From assembly GCA_016946835.1 (NCBI GenBank), contig JACVTC010000408.1, positions 1-31,338 on the forward strand: DNA of 31,338 bases, written 5' to 3'. Positions within the stretch are counted from its first letter, which is position 1, and each line of letters opens with the position of its first letter. The DNA is from Neocallimastix lanati (nom. inval.). Its lineage: Eukaryota > Neocallimastigomycota > Neocallimastigomycetes > Neocallimastigales > Neocallimastigaceae. A program made the position numbers and the translations under genes. Positions 7,990-18,540 of the stretch are shown here, piece after piece. The notes beneath the pieces were generated by a model. The model did no database searches. It was not told the origin of the DNA and was given only the letters and a program-made list of their open reading frames with translations.

Positions 7990-10900
7990 ATGGGAGCAGA
8001 AGCACTCCCAATGACAAAACAATAGCTTCATTAAATAATTTACAAAATAATACTTTTACTAAGAATACTCCAATTGATAATAATTCCTTTAATGAAGAAT
8101 CTGAAGAATCTGATTTTAGTGACACAACTGAAAGTGAGGATGATATCATTATAAATGCTATAAAAAGAAAAATGAATGATAATAACAACGAAAAAGAAGA
8201 AAATAATTCCAAGAAAGTACATAAAAGTTTAAAAGATAATCCACGTCCTTTCGCAACTCCTGCTTTAAGAAAGAAGAAAGAAAATGAGCTACATAATAAA
8301 CCAAATAAAGTTTATAAAAATCAAATACTTCCTTCAATTTTAACTCAACCAAATATTAACAAAGAAAAACAAAAAGAAAAGGAATTAAGAAATATGACAA
8401 GAGTAAGAGAAAGTAAAGAAGAAAACAACAATTATTCATCAAAAGGAAAGGAAAAAGTTGAATCTGAAGATATACTTGTAATCGATAATGAAATAGAAGA
8501 TCTAGAAATGAATAAAGATAATCAACAAAATAAAACTAATACTTTGGAAAAATTAATTTCAACAAAAACTAAAGAAACTAATAATGGAAATACTCAGTTA
8601 GTAAAAAGGAATATCAAAATGATGAATAATAAAGAACCTTACAATATTATGGATGATTTAAATAATCTTAAATCCAGTATTACGATAGGTCAACTCTTGA
8701 ATGCATGTCCGAAAATTCGTTCACAATTAACTCAAGGTTTAAAGTTAGAAAAATCTAAAATAATTGGAACTGTAGACAATATAATAGCACGAACTTTATT
8801 AGTAAATAACTATGATCATAGCTACATAAGTAAAAGTAATGAATTAGCCGAAGAAGACTTAGCAATGGTTGATGCAAGTGTTGACGGAGTACTAGGAAAA
8901 CTTTTAATTGATTCTTGTAGTAACCTAAGCATCGTTACTAAGCAGTATTTTGATAAATTACCTGGTGAATATGAAACAGTTGGAAAAAGTCGTGGAAGAA
9001 TCCAACTAGCAACACAAGATGAAGAATACTCGGAAGGAATTATTGTTCGATTACCAGTAAAAATTAATAATTATGAATTTAATGCGGATTTTAGAATTAT
9101 TGAGAAAGAAGACTCTTTTTATGATATGTTAATAAACTTTAAAACTCAAATCGATCATTGTTTATTTATTCATCCGACCTTAAACAGTTTATGCAAACTT
9201 TTGTCAGAAAGTGAATACGAAGAAATAGCTAAAATAAATAATCAATATTATGATGAAGAAAGTATAATTTGCACTATTAGAAAAGTTAAAGAAACGAATA
9301 ATGAAAAGGAAATTATAAAGGAATTAACTCCAATGGAATTTATTGAGAGTGATGAATTTTTAAGTACCTTAAATAAAGATTATAAAGAACAAATTATTAA
9401 AATTCTCAAAGAAATGATTGACATAGTTGCCACTTCAACAGAAGAACTAACTCCTTCTAAACTTTCACCACATAAGATCCGTTTAAAAGCAAATTCAAAA
9501 CCAGTAAAATTAAGAAGTTATAGGTTAACTAAATTAAAATCAGATATCTTAAAAGAAGAACTTACAAAACTTATTAAGAAAGGATTGATAGAACCATCCT
9601 GTTCAGAATGGTCATCTCCAGTAGTACTTATTCTAAAACACAATGGAAAGTGGCGCTTGTGCATTGACTACCGAAAAGTCAATGATATGACAGAAAAAGA
9701 TTCTTATTCAGTTCCATATATAGATGAAATTTTTGATAGTCTCGGAGGAGCTAAAATATTTACAACTCTTGATTTATTTTCTGGTTTTCACCAAATCTTA
9801 ATGGATGAAGAAAGCGTTGAAGTAACCACTTTCACTACTAAGTTTGGAAATTATCAATTTAAGGTTATGCCTTTTGGACTTACTGGAGCTCCCTCAACCT
9901 TCCAAAGAGAAATGAATAAAATTTTATTCCCTTTTATTGGTGAATTTGTTTATGTATTTATTGATGATGTTTTGATCTATTCAAAAAGTATCGAAGAACA
10001 TTTAATTCATATTAAACAAGTATTAGAAGTATTTAAAGAAAATAAGTTAAAAATTAATATTGAAAAGTGCCATTTTCTTCAAACTGAAGTTGATGTATTA
10101 GGTCACAAACTTACTACTAAAGGATTAAGTCCCATGGAAAGCAAAATAACAGCTATTAAGAAGTGGGAAACCCCTTCATCAATTCATGAATTAAGATCAT
10201 TTCTAGGAGCAGTAGGATATTATCGTGACTTTATTCCTAAATATGCTCAAATTACCTCACCTTTATGTAAATTATTAAAAAAGAATACTAAATATGAATG
10301 GAATAAAGAACAACAAGAAAGCTTTGAACTCCTAAAAGAAAAATTAATCAATGCACCTATTCTAAAATTTCCGTCATTTGACAAACCTTTTATCATTAGA
10401 ACTGATGCTTCGTATAATGGAATTGGTGGAGTTCTTTTACAAAAAGAAGAAGAAACCGGTAAGGAGCATCCAATACACTTTATAAGTAGAAGTTTGAAGA
10501 AAGCTGAAAAGAATTATGGTATCACAGATTTGGAAGGAACAGCTTTATTTTACTGTATGACTAAATTTAAATCTTATATTGAAGGAAATCCATTACATAC
10601 AACTATTTACACAGATCATAAACCATTAGTTGGTTTATTTAAGAATAAAGAACCTTTGAATGCAAGGCAAACAAGATGGTGTCTAACCGCTAGTATGCTT
10701 GGAATTAATATAAAATATGAATCAGGCAAAAAGAATGTGTTAGCTGATGCTCTTTCAAGAATGAAAAGTAAGGAAGAGAGAAAGATATTATTAACAAAAA
10801 TTACTAATGGAAATAATGAAGAATTATTATCTAAAGTTATAAAGGAATTTATTAATGAAAAGTTTACTGTTATTGATGGTGAAGATTACTTTATCGACAA

Positions 10901-11147
10901 TGGAAATTATAGAAAATTAATAACGGATGAAAATGAAAAATTTAAATTAATTTTAGAAGCTCATAATATTGGCCACGAAAGATATTACAAAACATATCAA
11001 AGACTTAAGAAAAACTTTTATTGGAATCATATGATTAAAGATATCAAAAGAATTGTTAGTAATTGTGAAAAATGCCAGTTAAATCGTCCTCAACCATATC
11101 CAGAACCAACCGAAGACTTAAGAAAAACTTTTATTGGAATCATATGA
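7953..11147 (+). CDS. pol: Gypsy pol: protease, reverse transcriptase, RNase H, integrase zinc domain
   Basis: The frame opens after TAA at 7950 and overlaps gag by about 37 nt. An internal ATG at 8172 gives 991 residues, numbered here. After a Lys/Asn-rich linker the protease has DSCS at 247-250, where the usual motif is D-S/T-G. RT has LDLFSG (Asp534) and FIDD at 596-599. RNase H has Asp745, Glu788, Asp815 and a DALSR-type end near 859. The integrase HHCC domain has His931, His935, Cys965 and Cys968. It should run on into the integrase core but stops at 11147 because a 113-bp tandem copy shifts the frame. Expression is probably as a -1 frameshift fusion with gag. Confidence 0.93.
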   Translation, partial: KRNIFQKVFKLLNGSRSTPNDKTIASLNNLQNNTFTKNTPIDNNSFNEESEESDFSDTTESEDDIIINAIKRKMNDNNNEKEENNSKKVHKSLKDNPRPFATPALRKKKENELHNKPNKVYKNQILPSILTQPNINKEKQKEKELRNMTRVRESKEENNNYSSKGKEKVESEDILVIDNEIEDLEMNKDNQQNKTNTLEKLISTKTKETNNGNTQLVKRNIKMMNNKEPYNIMDDLNNLKSSITIGQLLNACPKIRSQLTQGLKLEKSKIIGTVDNIIARTLLVNNYDHSYISKSNELAEEDLAMVDASVDGVLGKLLIDSCSNLSIVTKQYFDKLPGEYETVGKSRGRIQLATQDEEYSEGIIVRLPVKINNYEFNADFRIIEKEDSFYDMLINFKTQIDHCLFIHPTLNSLCKLLSESEYEEIAKINNQYYDEESIICTIRKVKETNNEKEIIKELTPMEFIESDEFLSTLNKDYKEQIIKILKEMIDIVATSTEELTPSKLSPHKIRLKANSKPVKLRSYRLTKLKSDILKEELTKLIKKGLIEPSCSEWSSPVVLILKHNGKWRLCIDYRKVNDMTEKDSYSVPYIDEIFDSLGGAKIFTTLDLFSGFHQILMDEESVEVTTFTTKFGNYQFKVMPFGLTGAPSTFQREMNKILFPFIGEFVYVFIDDVLIYSKSIEEHLIHIKQVLEVFKENKLKINIEKCHFLQTEVDVLGHKLTTKGLSPMESKITAIKKWETPSSIHELRSFLGAVGYYRDFIPKYAQITSPLCKLLKKNTKYEWNKEQQESFELLKEKLINAPILKFPSFDKPFIIRTDASYNGIGGVLLQKEEETGKEHPIHFISRSLKKAEKNYGITDLEGTALFYCMTKFKSYIEGNPLHTTIYTDHKPLVGLFKNKEPLNARQTRWCLTASMLGINIKYESGKKNVLADALSRMKSKEERKILLTKITNGNNEELLSKVIKEFINEKFTVIDGEDYFIDNGNYRKLITDENEKFKLILEAHNIGHERYYKTYQRLKKNFYWNHMIKDIKRIVSNCEKCQLNRPQPYPEPTEDLRKTFIGII
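7977..8009 (+). promoter_or_regulatory. Candidate -1 programmed ribosomal frameshift site at the gag-pol overlap
   Basis: TTTAAAC at 7977-7983 is an X-XXY-YYZ heptamer. Gag codons are TTA (7978) and AAC (7981), the phase required for -1 slippage into pol. After an 8-nt spacer comes GGGAG (7992-7996), which pairs with CTCCC (8005-8009) around an 8-nt loop, a GC-rich stem in very AT-rich surroundings. Gag stops at 7989, six bases past the AAC codon. UUUAAAC is a well-known slippery sequence in other systems; its use here is inference. Confidence 0.75.
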
Positions 11148-11340
11148 TTAAAGATATCAAAAGAATTGTTAGTAATTGTGAAAAATGCCAGTTAAATCGT
11201 CCTCAACCATATCCAGAACCAACCGAAGACTTAAGAAAAACTTTTATTGGAATCATATGATTAAAGATATCAAAAGAATTGTTAGTAATTGTGAAAAATG
11301 CCAGTTAAATCGTCCTCAACCATATCCAGAACCAACCGAA
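11002..11340 (+). repeat. Perfect 113-bp tandem triplication in integrase
   Basis: Three copies beginning GACTTAAGAAAAAC at 11002, 11115 and 11228 appear identical. Each covers the second half of the HHCC domain, including both cysteines of CEKC, up to the start of the catalytic core. The unit is not a multiple of three, and the two extra copies (226 bp) move the reading frame by one base. Counting back by 226 bp puts the pol frame and the downstream integrase frame in the same phase, so the ancestor had one copy. Perfect identity means a very recent event or an assembly error. Confidence 0.92.
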
Positions 11341-12213
11341 AACCATCCAACTAAAGTAGAGGGTCCCTTTGTGCATTTAGGATTAGATATTATAGGACCG
11401 TTACCAAAAACAAAAAATAATAATCAATATATTATAGTAACTGTTGATTACTTTACCAAATGGATTGAAGCCGAACCCACTGAAAACACAACTTCCTCTG
11501 ATATAATTAAATTTTTAATAAACGTTTTTGCAAGACATGGTGTACCTCAAATTATTACTACGGATAATGGAGTCCAATTCACTTCTGATATGACTAAAAT
11601 CTTTCTTGATCTTTATGATGTATATGTTAAATTTGTAGCTACTTACCACCCTGAATCAAATGGTCTTACTGAAAATCGAAACAAAGAAATTGGAAAATTA
11701 CTTCGTTTATTAGGAAGGAAAAATCAAGATTGGGATGAAGTTTTACCTTCTGCTTTATGGGCACTTCGAACTACTAAAAACACAGCTACTGGACATTCTA
11801 GTTTTGAATTAGTATATGGAAGAGAAGACCAACAGCCTTATGATATAGCCATAAGAACAATTGAAAATGCAGGTAAATCATATGATGAAATTTTAATGGA
11901 AAAATTTGTTCGTCATTATCAATGGACTAGAGAAGCATGCGAAAATGTGAAGAATGCTAACAAGTATTGGGCAACAAGACGAGAAGAACAAATAAGTATG
12001 AAAAAAGGAAAAGAATTAAAGGCTGGTGATCTTGTTCTTGTTAGAAACTTTAGCCGCACTAAGCTAGAACCATATTACAATGGACCATTTAAAATTTTAA
12101 AAATTCAATTCAACACGGCAACCCTAATCGATCAGAAAACTGGAAAGCAACTCAATAGGAATATTCACTTTAAAAATTTAGTAAAGTTTAACTCCGCTTA
12201 CAGAGAAGCTTGA
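11185..12213 (+). CDS. pol: Gypsy integrase core and C-terminal domain (cut off from pol)
   Basis: The nominal ATG at 11185 is only an out-of-frame reading of the repeated segment. True integrase homology begins within the third repeat copy. The core shows Asp68 (LGLDIIG), Asp127 (TTDNG) and Glu163 (LTENRNKE), the D-D-35-E catalytic triad with exact spacing. The C-terminal SH3-like region includes GDLVLVRNF and YNGPFKIL, the GPF/Y module. It ends at TGA 12211-12213 without a chromodomain. Integrase joins the cDNA to target DNA. In this copy it has no intact path from pol, so it is probably not made. Confidence 0.92.
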   Translation: MPVKSSSTISRTNRRLKKNFYWNHMIKDIKRIVSNCEKCQLNRPQPYPEPTENHPTKVEGPFVHLGLDIIGPLPKTKNNNQYIIVTVDYFTKWIEAEPTENTTSSDIIKFLINVFARHGVPQIITTDNGVQFTSDMTKIFLDLYDVYVKFVATYHPESNGLTENRNKEIGKLLRLLGRKNQDWDEVLPSALWALRTTKNTATGHSSFELVYGREDQQPYDIAIRTIENAGKSYDEILMEKFVRHYQWTREACENVKNANKYWATRREEQISMKKGKELKAGDLVLVRNFSRTKLEPYYNGPFKILKIQFNTATLIDQKTGKQLNRNIHFKNLVKFNSAYREA

Positions 12214-12231
12214 GTCTTCGTCGGGGCATCT
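12214..12231 (+). other. Plus-strand primer region before the 3' LTR
   Basis: The short gap between the integrase stop and the 3' LTR contains CGGGGCATC and no long purine run. The same GGGGCATC word precedes the other LTR at 223, so it is conserved between two elements and is the likely plus-strand priming site. A G4 core instead of a purine-only tract is atypical. Confidence 0.5.
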
Positions 12232-12716
12232 TGATAAGAATGTACTAAATAATGCATTCTTAATTAAATCTACGATTTATTTCTAATACATTATGTGTAC
12301 ATTATTATTTTTTGTACTTTAATAAATTTTTAAATCCAAAGATCAAAAATTAAATCAAAAATTATATTAGACTTTATATTTTTATATTAAATCTTATATT
12401 AAAAGTAATATTTTTATATATTTAAAACTTATATTAGCAATATTAATAATAAATCTTATTTTTTTTATTTTTATATTAATAATGAAAATTTGTATTAATA
12501 ATATTTTTATATATTGATGATTAAAAATTTATATATTATATTTTAACTTTTATTATAAAATTTTATATCGAAATGCTTTATTTTATATTGAAAAAAAATT
12601 TTATTTTATTAAAAACCTTTATATTAGAATAGTATTTTTATTTCTATTTGAATATTTTAACAGATTGTAATAAAAATTATAGCCAATTAAATGAATTCTT
12701 ATTAGTAATATTTTAG

Positions 12717-12768
<52 letters not shown>

Positions 12769-13082
12769 TTTTATTAATATTATAAATGTATTTTATTTAT
12801 ATTGTTATAATTAAAATTTATATAACGGATTATAAAATTCAATTTAAATTTAATAGTTTTTATAAAAAAAAAAATTTAATAAAATGTAATTTAGTGGCAA
12901 GAACAACTTTTATGCCTTGAAAAAAGTATAAATAGTTGTAAATTTTGCTACCAATTTTTAAAAATCATCAAATAAAATAAAGTAAAATTAATCAAATAAA
13001 ATCAAATAAAAAAAATAATAAATAAATAAATAAAATTTGTGTTTCTTACTTTATTTTTATTTAATTCTCTAAAACCTTAACA
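12232..13082 (+). mobile_element. 3' LTR of the gypsy element
   Basis: The 851-bp uninterrupted LTR begins TGATAAGAATG and ends CCTTAACA. It contains an A tract of about 42 bases (12724-12766) and TATAAATA at 12927-12934. It preserves the empty site for the element nested in the 5' LTR. It is followed by AATTTG and then the start of repeat copy 3. Confidence 0.93.
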
Positions 13083-14614
13083 AATTTGAAAAAAAGCAAC
13101 AATTAGCTTAATTTAGAAATTCTACTAAAAGTAGTATTGTTAAATTTCCGACCTAATCTTTATAAATTTAATTGAAGTCCTTTAACAATTAATTTCCTAT
13201 CAAAAATTAATTATTATTTATGATTATTTATTACTTATTATTTATTAATATCATTTATTATTATTACAAATATTTTCAAGTTTAATAATTAATCTACAAT
13301 TATAAACTATTTTTATTAACTATATTAATAATTATTTAATTCTACATTAAATGTATTATCAATTTTTATATTTTATTATATACAAAATTATTATAACCAA
13401 GTTAATAATAAAAGTTAATAAGTTTTATTAATTACTAACTATTTATTATAATAGTTTTATAGAATAATTTATTTGTAGTATTAATCAATTCTAAATTATC
13501 CTAATTTATAGCTAATATTTATAAATTTATTTAGGTTATTTATTTTATATCTTTTTAATTTTAATGTTAATTAATTATTTATTATTAATCTTTATTAATT
13601 ATTATATTAGTAAATTATTAAATTTATTTTATTTTATTTTATTTTGGTTATTATTTATTATTTTAATATTTTAATAATTTGATAACAACGAAGAATAATT
13701 AAAAAATATATATATTTACAAGTATTTATATTTTTACACGAATTTAAAGTATTTATAATTTTAATAAGAAAAAGAAATAAAAGAATAAATGTTTTTTATT
13801 AAAAGAAATAAAAAAATAATTATATTTGATTATAGTAATAAAGGAATAATAAAGAAATAAAGGAATAGCAATAAAGAAAATAACGAATAATAATAAAGAC
13901 AATAAAGAAATGATATCGTTGATAAGAATAAGATTATTAAAAGTTGTCTTTTAAAATTGTTATACTATTTTTCTTGAAATACAATTTTTCATGAAGATCA
14001 TGATTAATTTTTATTTCAATTTTATCAAAAAGAATTATTTAAGATTTTGATAATTTAATGTGATTTAAGATTAAAAATTAATTTTTAAATATTTTTTATT
14101 ATCATATTTCATTTTATAATTTAATTCTTTATAAGAAAAGAAAAGAAAAAAAAATTAAAATATTTAAACCACGAACATCCGTGATGCGACAATTCTATAA
14201 AAAAAATGTTGTAAAATGGGGACTGAATCATAATACCTTTCTAAGATTCCAAGAAAGCTACATATGTAAAGTTATTATTATTGAAAAAAATTTTTTTAAT
14301 TCTCAGACAAGATTTCTCTAATCGAAATAGAGAAAAAACTAACTTATTCTTCACTATTACTAATACTAAAATTATTCAGATCAAAAGGTAAAGATTTATT
14401 TCTGTAATTTTCCAATTCTTTACAGATAAAAGATCCAATGAGAAAAACTAGGTACACTAACACCACAATATGGGCAACATTTAGGGCAACCCTCTGAGAC
14501 TATTTATAAAAACACTAATGTCAAAATTAAAAAAAAAAAAAATGGAGAGTGAGTGATTCGAACACCCAACCTTCCGCTCTGGAGGCGGACGCGCTACCGT
14601 TGCACCAACCCTCC
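13083..14614. repeat. tRNA-Trp repeat unit, copy 3
   Basis: Starts GAAAAAAAGCAACAATTAG just after the gypsy target duplication and runs through the full unit to the third tRNA. By eye it is nearest to copy 2. The two were neighbours before the gypsy insertion separated them by 9 kb. In the last 200 bp it shares changes with copy 4 (for example CACCACAATATGGGCAAC), which suggests patchwork exchange between units. Confidence 0.85.
14543..14614 (-). tRNA. tRNA-Trp(CCA), copy 3 (one D-stem change)
   Basis: Same cloverleaf and CCA anticodon as the other copies. It differs by one base: the D stem reads GTGC/GCGC, so the C-G pair at 11-24 becomes U-G. The wobble pair keeps the stem, and the gene may still work. 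A run of A on the plus strand before 14543 is its oligo-T terminator. A solo LTR starts at 14629, again leaving 14 bp to the mature 5' end. Confidence 0.93.
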
Positions 14615-14628
14615 CTTGATTGGAAAAT

Positions 14629-15173
14629 TGATGCAGTATTTAAATAAAAAGAGAATATTATCAAGAAATAAAATTAAATATAATAAATAATTAGTTAAAT
14701 TATATATGTATATTATAATAATAAATAGTAATATAAAAATTATTAAATTTATTTAATTAGTTAATAGCCAATAGGATTTAATTTATAGTAAATTAGAAAT
14801 TAGAAATATAAAAGAAAAATTATTATGATTCTTTAAAGAAAAGGAGGTTTTTTTATTTGGAAAAAAATAGAGATAAAATTGGTTAAAATAAATATATTTG
14901 GGGAATATATTTATTTATCAAAAATTTTAATAGTAATAAGTTAGTTAGAAATAAATAATTAATAAGATCTTTAATAACATTTTATTATAAAATTTGTATT
15001 ACGACATAAATAATTTAAATAAATAAATAAAACGACAAAACTATAATTTTTTTTATATTTTGTTTTAATATTAACGTGTATTGTAATTATATATTTTTAT
15101 ATTAGAATATATTTTTATTTAATACAATCTTGCTAACCACAAAAACATTGATACTTATAGAAATAACGTATCA
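14629..15173 (+). mobile_element. Solo LTR inserted 14 bp from tRNA-Trp copy 3
   Basis: The 545-bp segment begins TGATGCAG and ends CGTATCA. AAAT flanks it on both sides (14625-14628 and 15174-15177); AAATT is possible if the LTR starts at G. Removing it restores the junction GGAAAATTAAAAAAAAGCAAC seen uninterrupted between copies 4 and 5 at about 16688. There is no coding sequence, so it is a solo LTR. The TGAT start and target site match the gypsy element, but the interior differs, so it is another subfamily. Confidence 0.85.
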
Positions 15174-16681
15174 AAATTAAAAAAAAGCAACAATTAGCTT
15201 AATTTAGAAATTCTACTAAAATTAGTATTGTTAAATTTCCGACCTAATCTTTATAAATTTAATTGAAGTCCTTTAACAGTTAATTTCCTATCAAAAATTA
15301 ATTATTATTTATGATTATTTATTATTTATTATTTATTAATATCATTTATTATTATTACAAATATTTTCAAGTTTAATAATTAATCTACAATTATAAACTA
15401 TTTTTATTAACTATATTAATAATTATTTAATTCCACTTTAAATTTATTATCAATTTTTATATTTTATTATATACAAAATTATTATAACCAAGTTAATAAT
15501 AAAAGTTAATAAGTTTTATTAATTACTAATTATTTACTATAATAATTTTATAGAATAATTTATTTGTAGTATTAATCTATTCTAAATTATCCTAAATTAT
15601 TGCTAATATTTATAAATTTATTTAAGCTATTTATTTTATATCTGTTTAATTATAATGTTAAATAATTATTTATTATTAATCTTTATTAATTATTATTTAA
15701 GTAAATTATCTAATTTATTTTATTTTATTTTGGTTATTATTTATTTTTTTTAATAATTTAATAATTAGATAACAACGAAAAATAATTAAAAAAAAAAAAA
15801 TATTTACAAGTATTTATATTTTTACATGTATTTAAAGTATTTATAATTTTAGTAAGAAAAAGAAATAAAAGAATAAATGTTTTTTATTAGAAGAAATAAA
15901 AAAATAATTATATTTGATTATAGAAATAAAGGTATAATGAAGAAATAAAAGAATAGCAATAAAGAAAATAACGAATAATAATAAAGAAAATAAAGAAATG
16001 ATATCGTTGATAAGAATAAGATTATTAAAAGTTGTCTTTTAAAATTGTTATACTATTTTTCTTGAAATACAATTTTTCATAAAGATTATGATTAATTTTT
16101 ATTTTAAGTATATTAAAGTAGAATTATTTAAGATTTTTGATAATTCAATCTGATTTAAGATTAAAAATTAATTTTTATTATCATATTTCATTTTATAATT
16201 TAATTATTTATCAAAGAAAAAAAAATAAGATATTTAAACCACAAATATCCGAGATACAACAATTCCGTTACAAATGTTGTAAAATAGGAACTAAATCATA
16301 ATGCCTTTCTAAGATTCCAAGAAAGCTACATATGTAAAGTTATTATTATTGAAAAAAATTTTTTTAATTCTCAGACAAGATTTCTCTAATCGAAATAGAG
16401 AAAAAACTAACTTATTCTTCACTATTACTAATACTAAAATTATTCAGATCAAAAGGTAAAGATTTATTTCTGTAATTTTCCAATTCTTTACAGATAAAAG
16501 ATCCAATGAGAAAAACTAGGTACACTAACACCACAATATGGGCAACATTTAGAGCAACCCTCTGAGACTATTTATAAAAACACTAATGTCAATATTAAAA
16601 AAAAAAAAATGGAGAGTGAGTGATTCGAACACCCAACCTTCCGCTCTGGAGGCGGACGCGCTACCGTTGCGCCAACCCTCC
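15174..16681. repeat. tRNA-Trp repeat unit, copy 4
   Basis: A complete unit. It shares with copy 5, against copies 2 and 3, changes such as CACAAATATCCGAGATACAAC, AATTCAATCTGATTTAAG and a shorter segment before TTTTTATTATCATATTTC. Copies 4 and 5 are therefore the second close pair, and the array grew by duplication at least twice. Its junction with copy 5 is an empty target site. Confidence 0.85.
16610..16681 (-). tRNA. tRNA-Trp(CCA), copy 4
   Basis: Identical to the genes at 2454 and 4014, with intact acceptor, D, anticodon (CCA) and T arms and an adjacent oligo-T terminator on the minus strand. No insertion is present upstream of it: repeat copy 5 follows directly after CTTGATTGGAAAATT. 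Confidence 0.95.
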
Positions 16682-17868
16682 CTTGATTGGAAAATTAAAA
16701 AAAAGCAACAATTAGCTTAATTTAGAAATTCTACTAAAAGTAGTATTGTTAAATTTCCGACCTAATCTTTATAAATTTAATTGAAGTCCTTTAACAATTA
16801 ATTTCCTATCAAAAATTAATTATTATTTATGATTATTTATTACTTATTATTTATTAATATCATTTATTATTATTACAAATATTTTCAAGTTTAATAATTA
16901 ATCTATAATTATAAACTATTTTTATTAACTATATTAATAATTATTTAATTCCACTTTAAATTTATTATCAATTTTTATATTTTATTATATACAAAATTAT
17001 TATAACCAAGTTAATAATAAAAGTTAATAAGTTTTATTAATTACTAATTATTTACTATAATAATTTTATAGAATAATTTATTTGTAGTATTAATCTATTC
17101 TAAATTATCCTAAATTATTGCTAATATTTATAAATTTATTTAAGCTATTTATTTTATATCTGTTTAATTTTAATGTTAATTAATTATTTATTATTAATCT
17201 TTATTAATTATTATTTAAGTAAATTATCTAATTTATTTTATTTTATTTTGTTTATTATTTATTTTTTTTAATAATTTAATAATTAGATACCAACGAAAAA
17301 TAATTAAAAAAAAAAATATATATATACAAGTATTTATATTTTTACATGTATTTAAAGTATTTATAATTTTAGTAAGAAAAAGAAATAAAAGAATAAATGT
17401 TTTTTATTAGAAGAAATAAAAAAATAATTATATTTGATTATAGAAATAAAGGTATAATGAAAAAATAAAAGAATAGCAATAAAGAAAATAACGAATAATA
17501 ATAAAGAAAATAAAGAAATGATATCGTTGATAAGAATAAGATTATCAAAAGTTGTCTTTTAAAATTGTTATACTATTTTTCTTGAAATACAATTTTTCAT
17601 AAAGATTATGATTAATTTTTATTTTAAGTATATTAAAGTAGAATTATTTAAGATTTTTGATAATTCAATCTGATTTAAGATTAAAAATTAATTTTTATTA
17701 TCATATTTCATTTTATAATTTAATTATTTATCAAAGAAAAAAAATAATAAGATATTTAAACCACAAATATCCGAGATACAACAATTCCGTTAAAAATGTT
17801 GTAAAATAGGAACTAAATCATAATGCCTTTCTAAGATTCCAAAAAAGCTACATATGTAAAGTTATTAT

Positions 17869-17904
<36 letters not shown>

Positions 17905-17986
17905 ATACTCAGACAAGATTTCTCGAATCGAAATAGAGAAAACTAACTCATTCTTCACTATTATGAAAATCAAAACTGTTCAGATC
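16682..17986. repeat. tRNA-Trp repeat unit, copy 5 (truncated, no tRNA)
   Basis: Colinear with copy 4 to about 17986, where homology ends after ACTGTTCAGATC. The last 200 bp or so and the tRNA gene are missing, so this is the broken right edge of the array. An A tract of about 28 bases near 17873-17900 replaces a short A run in the other copies. Confidence 0.8.
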
Positions 17987-18101
17987 TAATAAATTTGTTA
18001 TAGAATGCATATTTAGAAATAGTACTAGTAATAATCTTTTTGAAATAATGTTTATAAACCTACATTAATTAAAAAAAATAAAAAATGAAAAAAAAAATAA
18101 T

Positions 18102-18133
<32 letters not shown>

Positions 18134-18540
18134 GACATTTCATCCCCCAATTGTAAATTTATCAACGTAAAAACTATTGGTGTATATATAAAAAGACTTT
18201 TACTGATATTATTAATATATAAGAAACATACTATATTAAATATTTAATATTTAATATTTATAATAAATAAAAAGAGATAATTCAAAGCTAAAATGTTGCT
18301 ATATATTTTAATGGTTAATGGAAATTAAAATTTTTAAATATTAAAAGTTGAAATACTTTAATTGTAATAAAATATATTATTTAATTAGATTATATTGATT
18401 TTTATTAAAAAATAATAATTATTAATATTTATTGGTTTTATACAAAAAAAAAATTCTTTAATAACAATAGTTTATTATAAAATTTTTTTTTTTTAGAAAA
18501 TAAATAAATAAATAAGAAATTAATAATATCAATTTTTATG
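17987..18540. other. AT-rich DNA without recognisable features
   Basis: No coding frame, RNA gene or family repeat is visible. There is a short AAT microsatellite at about 18105-18132 and several A/T homopolymers. Confidence 0.6.

Larger units (their letters stand above)
4100..13082 (+). mobile_element. Ty3/gypsy LTR retrotransposon, near-complete but disabled
   Basis: This 8983-bp element runs LTR, PBS, leader, gag, pol (PR-RT-RNase H-IN), primer word, LTR. The domain order with integrase last is diagnostic of Ty3/gypsy. No chromodomain follows the integrase GPF module. A direct AATT flanks it at 4096-4099 and 13083-13086; AATTT is possible if the LTR starts at G. It split the tRNA-Trp array between copies 2 and 3. 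Lesions are a frame slip in gag near 7541 and a 113-bp triplication in integrase. By eye the LTRs differ at about ten substitutions over about 845 shared bp, so insertion is fairly recent. Confidence 0.93.

Noticed and set aside
8040-8352. Minus-strand frames opposite the start of pol
   Set aside because: They are antisense shadows of the Lys/Asn-rich pol linker.
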